DNA of 64,000 nucleotides, taken from the NCBI GenBank assembly GCA_028293625.1, contig JAQGOL010000027.1:30931-94930 (forward strand), read 5' to 3'. Positions 61,570-64,000 of this stretch are shown here, one piece after another. This stretch comes from Chthoniobacteraceae bacterium (GTDB lineage: Bacteria > Verrucomicrobiota > Verrucomicrobiia > Chthoniobacterales > Chthoniobacteraceae). The notes beneath the pieces were generated by a model. The model had not been told where the DNA came from. It saw only the letters and a program-made list of their open reading frames with translations, and made no database searches. A program made the translations under genes and the position numbers. Numbering within the stretch: the first letter of the stretch is position 1; each line of letters opens with the position of its first letter.

Positions 61570-61869
61570 TTACGCGAACTCAAAGAGCCGATCGAGGTTC
61601 AGCTCACGGATCCCGCTTTCCATATCCGCGTGGAGATGGAGCAGCCGGACGGCGCCGCTCCCGAGTTCGCCAAGGCGTAGGGCAATGCCCGCCACAGTGC
61701 CAAGCAACTCCGGATCCATCCCGTTGCATTCCCCAAGCTCAAAGGCAAAAGCTCGGTGCCCTTTGCCCATCATCTCTTTGGCAAAAGAGGCGAGCAGGGG
61801 GATGTCCTCCTGCCGGCCTTGTCCGGTGATGGTGATCAAAATGGTTCCGTTCTCCTCGGCAAGATTCAT
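61570..61869 (-). CDS. STAS-domain protein (anti-sigma factor antagonist-like) without phospho-serine
   Basis: This is a 99-residue single STAS domain: ITITGQGRQEDIPLLASFAK, then FELGECNGMDPELLGTVAGI and a C-terminal helix with LNLDRLFEF. In SpoIIAA-like antagonists the DSSG motif carries the regulatory phospho-serine; here the aligned position reads DPEL, so the usual serine switch is missing. No kinase or sigma partner is adjacent. The start at 61869 (MNLAEENG) is chosen; upstream in-frame codons would add 22 residues. Confidence 0.7.
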   Translation of the reverse strand: MNLAEENGTILITITGQGRQEDIPLLASFAKEMMGKGHRAFAFELGECNGMDPELLGTVAGIALRLGELGSGAVRLLHLHADMESGIRELNLDRLFEFA

Positions 61870-62278
61870 GGCACAATGGTTGCACGGCAGCCACCAGTCG
61901 GCGACTCTTTCCTGGAGCGGCATCTGGAGGATCAAAGGCGATCAAGCGCGTGAAAATCCCGTCTGCCGAGTTGGTTGTATGCGGCAGGCGGGCCGGTAAC
62001 TGCGTCACCGGGAGCCGGGAGGGAGAGCAACTGCCCCAAGAGAGCCGCGCGGTCATGACGATGAATCAGAAACGAGCGCTTTGTCCCAGGCGCCGGAATC
62101 GCCTGCTGACCCCGGAGCTCCTTCTCTGTTTGGCTCGCCCACCACACCTGATCACCGCTGCGACGAAACCGAAGACAATAAGAGAGTTGTCCGTGAGGAT
62201 TTGTCATTTCACCCAAGTGCCGTTTAACCTGAGGGGGAGGGAATCGGCATTTGCACCCGACTTCCATCAAATCGTCTC
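61870..62278. other. Non-coding stretch upstream of the SMI1/KNR4 gene
   Basis: No convincing gene, RNA or repeat is visible on either strand. If the STAS gene uses its upstream in-frame start, its first 66 bases reach to 61935. Confidence 0.4.
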
Positions 62279-62737
62279 ATGATCATTATCACTCATCTTA
62301 CTCCTGAACGGCCCGCCGATGCCGAAATTGCGGCATTCGAAAACACGGTCGAGGGAACCTTGCCTGTCGACTACAAGTTGTTTTTGAAGAGCGACAACGG
62401 AGGCCGCCCTCGCGAGCGACTCTTTCGACTGGCGACCAGAAACGGCGGCAGCGAAGAGGGTCTGATTGACTATTTCTTTGCGCTCCACGCCGGCCGCATC
62501 GGGAGTCTGAAACGGACCTGGGAATCCTACAATGACCAGCTGCCCGCCGGGCACCTGCCCATCGCGACCGATTCGTTTGGCAATCTCATCGTGCTGAAGC
62601 TGGGCGGACCCAACCCCGGGCAAGTTTATTTCTGGGATCACGAGGAGGAAGAGGGTAGCCCGGTGGCAGCCAACCTGTCACCTATCGCGGGTTCGTTTGC
62701 GGAGTTTGTCGTGAGCCTCGCGGTGGAGGTTCCGTAG
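62279..62737 (+). CDS. SMI1/KNR4 (SUKH) family protein
   Basis: This is a 152-residue protein of the SUKH superfamily, members of which often act as immunity proteins against contact-dependent or polymorphic toxins. The landmarks are the N-terminal VEGTLPVDYKLFLKSDNGG, the middle LPIATDSFGNLIVLKLGG, and QVYFWDHEEE. No toxin, VgrG or CDI gene is beside it, so its target is unknown. It has a good ATG at 62279. Confidence 0.85.
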   Translation: MIIITHLTPERPADAEIAAFENTVEGTLPVDYKLFLKSDNGGRPRERLFRLATRNGGSEEGLIDYFFALHAGRIGSLKRTWESYNDQLPAGHLPIATDSFGNLIVLKLGGPNPGQVYFWDHEEEEGSPVAANLSPIAGSFAEFVVSLAVEVP

Positions 62738-62807
62738 CGGCCCGCGGCGCGCCGGGCGTTGGAAGCCTTGCAGACCGCCTCCCGGACAAGCTTGTGTTTA
62801 TCTCCGT

Positions 62808-63004
62808 ATGAAGAGACAAATAGAAAAGGCAGAGCATTTCTTTAAGCTGCATCAAAACGGGGCGTGTTTTGTGATCCCGAATTCTTGGAGCGAGGATCGG
62901 CCAAACTGCTAGAGAATCTGGGATTTCAGGCGCTTGCGTTGAGCGGAGCGGGATTTGCCTTTTTCCCGGATCCGCAAGCTCCCATGCAGGGTTGCTTCCT
63001 ATAA
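62808..63004 (+). pseudogene. Frameshifted N-terminal fragment of a PEP-mutase/isocitrate-lyase family protein
   Basis: From the ATG at 62808 the frame reads MKRQIEKAEHFFKLHQNGAC then FVIPNSW, and stops. A frameshift (near 62890-62897) allows continuation as GSAKLLENLGFQALALSGAG then FAFFPDP. Together these match the start of PEP phosphonomutase/isocitrate lyase family enzymes (KA..F..LH....FVIPNPWD.GSAR.LE.LGF.ALA.SSAGFAF). The catalytic region is missing, so the gene is dead. Confidence 0.75.
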
Positions 63005-63138
63005 AAGAAAGGAAAGCCATGTACTAAACTTGACCCACACAGCCATAGCAGTAACGAAAGTAGCTCACTCACAGCGGACGGAACCTCCGGCGACCGTAGC
63101 TGTTGAGTAAAGCGCCAGGTTCGGCGATCGGGTGTCGC

Positions 63139-63660
63139 TCACTTGGGCTTTTGCGCAAGCATCTGGGGGGTGACGATAGCGGCCAGGATGCATTTGTCAA
63201 AATCGCCCCATATCCATTCAGAGTAACTCTTGATGGGTAGCATGTGGGTAGCATTCTCCTTGTGCTTGTCTTGCTTTGCGAACTTTGTCCACTTCTGAAA
63301 TTGCTCAGACGTGAAGTCGGTCACGTCGATATCCGGGATGATCTTAAAGTCGTGATTTTTGAAACTAACGACGTTCTGGCCGTCTGATGAGGCGAAAACG
63401 AGCATGAAGCGTCTGGGGCCGCCATTGTTCTGGAGTTGCACAACGACCCGGTCCCCCGTCTTGAGCCCAATCTCCGGAGAGCGAGTTTCCCCCGTGCCTG
63501 CTTTATAAACCTCCGTGCCATTGATGTAGATTTTGGCGGCGTCATCTACGGCGACATAGAGAGAGCCCTTGGTGGGTGTATTGTCGCGGACGCTCGCAAT
63601 CTGGGCGTTGGATTGTGACGTGAGGAACGCAATGAACAATGGAAACAGAATTAAGCGCAT
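63139..63660 (-). CDS. Exported hypothetical protein
   Basis: This is a 173-residue protein with a signal peptide (MRLILFPLFIAFLTSQSNAQ). The mature part is beta-rich, with VAVDDAAKIYINGTEVYKAG similar to small carbohydrate-binding or galactose-binding-like loops, then a less ordered C-terminus. The ATG at 63660 is preferred to a frame opening at 63831. A 10-bp perfect palindromic hairpin lies 61 bp upstream of its start (63721-63744). Confidence 0.6.
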   Translation of the reverse strand: MRLILFPLFIAFLTSQSNAQIASVRDNTPTKGSLYVAVDDAAKIYINGTEVYKAGTGETRSPEIGLKTGDRVVVQLQNNGGPRRFMLVFASSDGQNVVSFKNHDFKIIPDIDVTDFTSEQFQKWTKFAKQDKHKENATHMLPIKSYSEWIWGDFDKCILAAIVTPQMLAQKPK

Positions 63661-63720
63661 AGCTGGTTGTAAGAACTCGGTGATGGGCTGATAGAAACTC
63701 AAATAGCTTGTCTGAAAATC

Positions 63721-63744
63721 GCCGAACGAGCTAACTCGTTCGGC
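63721..63744. promoter_or_regulatory. Perfect 10-bp palindromic hairpin upstream of the exported-protein gene
   Basis: GCCGAACGAG (63721-63730) and CTCGTTCGGC (63735-63744) are exactly complementary with a four-base loop (ctaa). The symmetry suits either a dimeric regulator site for the minus-strand gene at 63139-63660 or a terminator of an unseen transcript. No long T-tract follows on either strand. Confidence 0.45.
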
Positions 63745-63909
63745 AGCGCTAAGCGCGGAATGCGGGACACGGGTGAAGCTTATGGAGGCAGAGGCTGCAA
63801 TGGTCGAGAAACAATCGATCTTAGTGATCATTTTTGGAAACCGCGTTGCTTAGTGAATACTGGGTGCGCATGTAGTGAGCTTGCTCCGCTTTAGTGGACA
63901 CAAGGGGCG

Positions 63910-63926
63910 GGTATCTGGAAGATACC
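63910..63926 (+). promoter_or_regulatory. Hairpin presenting the ribosome-binding site of the edge transposase
   Basis: GGTATC (63910-63915) and GATACC (63921-63926) flank TGGAA, so the GGAAG Shine-Dalgarno-like motif (63917-63921) lies in a hairpin loop one base before the ATG at 63928. Hairpins that limit transposase translation are known from other insertion sequences; the role here is inference. Confidence 0.4.
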
Positions 63927-63927
63927 A

Positions 63928-64000
63928 ATGAAAGTGAAACAGACCCCCGTGCAATCCCAAATCCTTAAGAACCCCGAGAGCCGACGCTCCTTTACGGAAG
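63928..64000 (+). CDS. N-terminus of an IS3-type transposase OrfA, cut by the window edge
   Basis: The 24 codons visible read MKVKQTPVQSQILKNPESRR then SFTE, and run off the window. The SRRSFTE segment is a usual opening of IS3-family OrfA helix-turn-helix proteins (RRSFTEEFK). A GGAAG motif lies 6 bp upstream. The element's left end would lie shortly before, perhaps near the TTTAGTGGACACAAGG sequence at 63890-63905. The evidence is short, so the family call is tentative. Confidence 0.5.
   Translation, partial: MKVKQTPVQSQILKNPESRRSFTE

Overview
The window looks like a chromosomal segment of a free-living Gram-negative bacterium of the Verrucomicrobiota, probably close to Chthoniobacter/Spartobacteria. 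This placement is an inference. It rests on a lipoprotein resembling the Akkermansia Amuc_1099 pilus-like family, PEP-CTERM and WGxxGxxG-type surface proteins, DUF1501 and redoxin families shared with Planctomycetes, very large secreted lamin-tail/CotH proteins, and ExbB/ExbD operons typical of the PVC group. No rRNA, tRNA, CRISPR array or intact phage was found.

Positions 1-32 kb are mostly housekeeping. In order they hold: a fatty-acid desaturase with its own terminator; a DEAD-box helicase; a secreted esterase; acetyl-CoA synthetase followed without a gap by a coiled-coil membrane protein; a minus-strand thiG / orphan peptide-type ABC ATPase / rodA group; yqgE and alanine dehydrogenase; an MTH1-like Nudix hydrolase divergent from a DUF423 protein; a compact gcvT-gcvH-gcvP operon; a rhomboid protease; an addB-addA-type helicase-nuclease pair with a 4-base ATGA overlap; the Amuc_1099-like lipoprotein; a class I lysyl-tRNA synthetase; an outer-membrane MetA-type protein; an MFS transporter; and a redoxin. 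Alanine dehydrogenase, the glycine cleavage system and Acs would together feed amino acids and acetate into central metabolism.

Positions 32.2-36.7 kb contain the most system-like feature. It is a three-gene operon with a zinc-ribbon-bearing MotA/TolQ/ExbB-type channel subunit followed by two different ExbD/MotB-like subunits, each with an aspartate at residue 19 inside its single membrane helix. A 22-bp direct-repeat array lies just upstream, between this operon and a divergent DUF4256 gene.

Positions 36.7-64 kb are an accessory, decaying region. It carries three giant exported proteins: an SdiA-regulated/lamin-tail/Calx-beta protein of 869 aa, a metzincin protease with cadherin, PA14 and duplicated modules of 1923 aa, and a lamin-tail/CotH-kinase protein of 1875 aa. 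Around them are a PEP-CTERM protein, several small secreted or membrane proteins, an orphan STAS protein and an orphan SMI1/KNR4 protein. Between them lie at least six gene remnants: DUF1501, a group II intron maturase, IS3, IS5-like, IS1380-like, and a frameshifted PEP-mutase/isocitrate-lyase family gene. What appears to be the start of another IS3-type transposase runs off the right edge.
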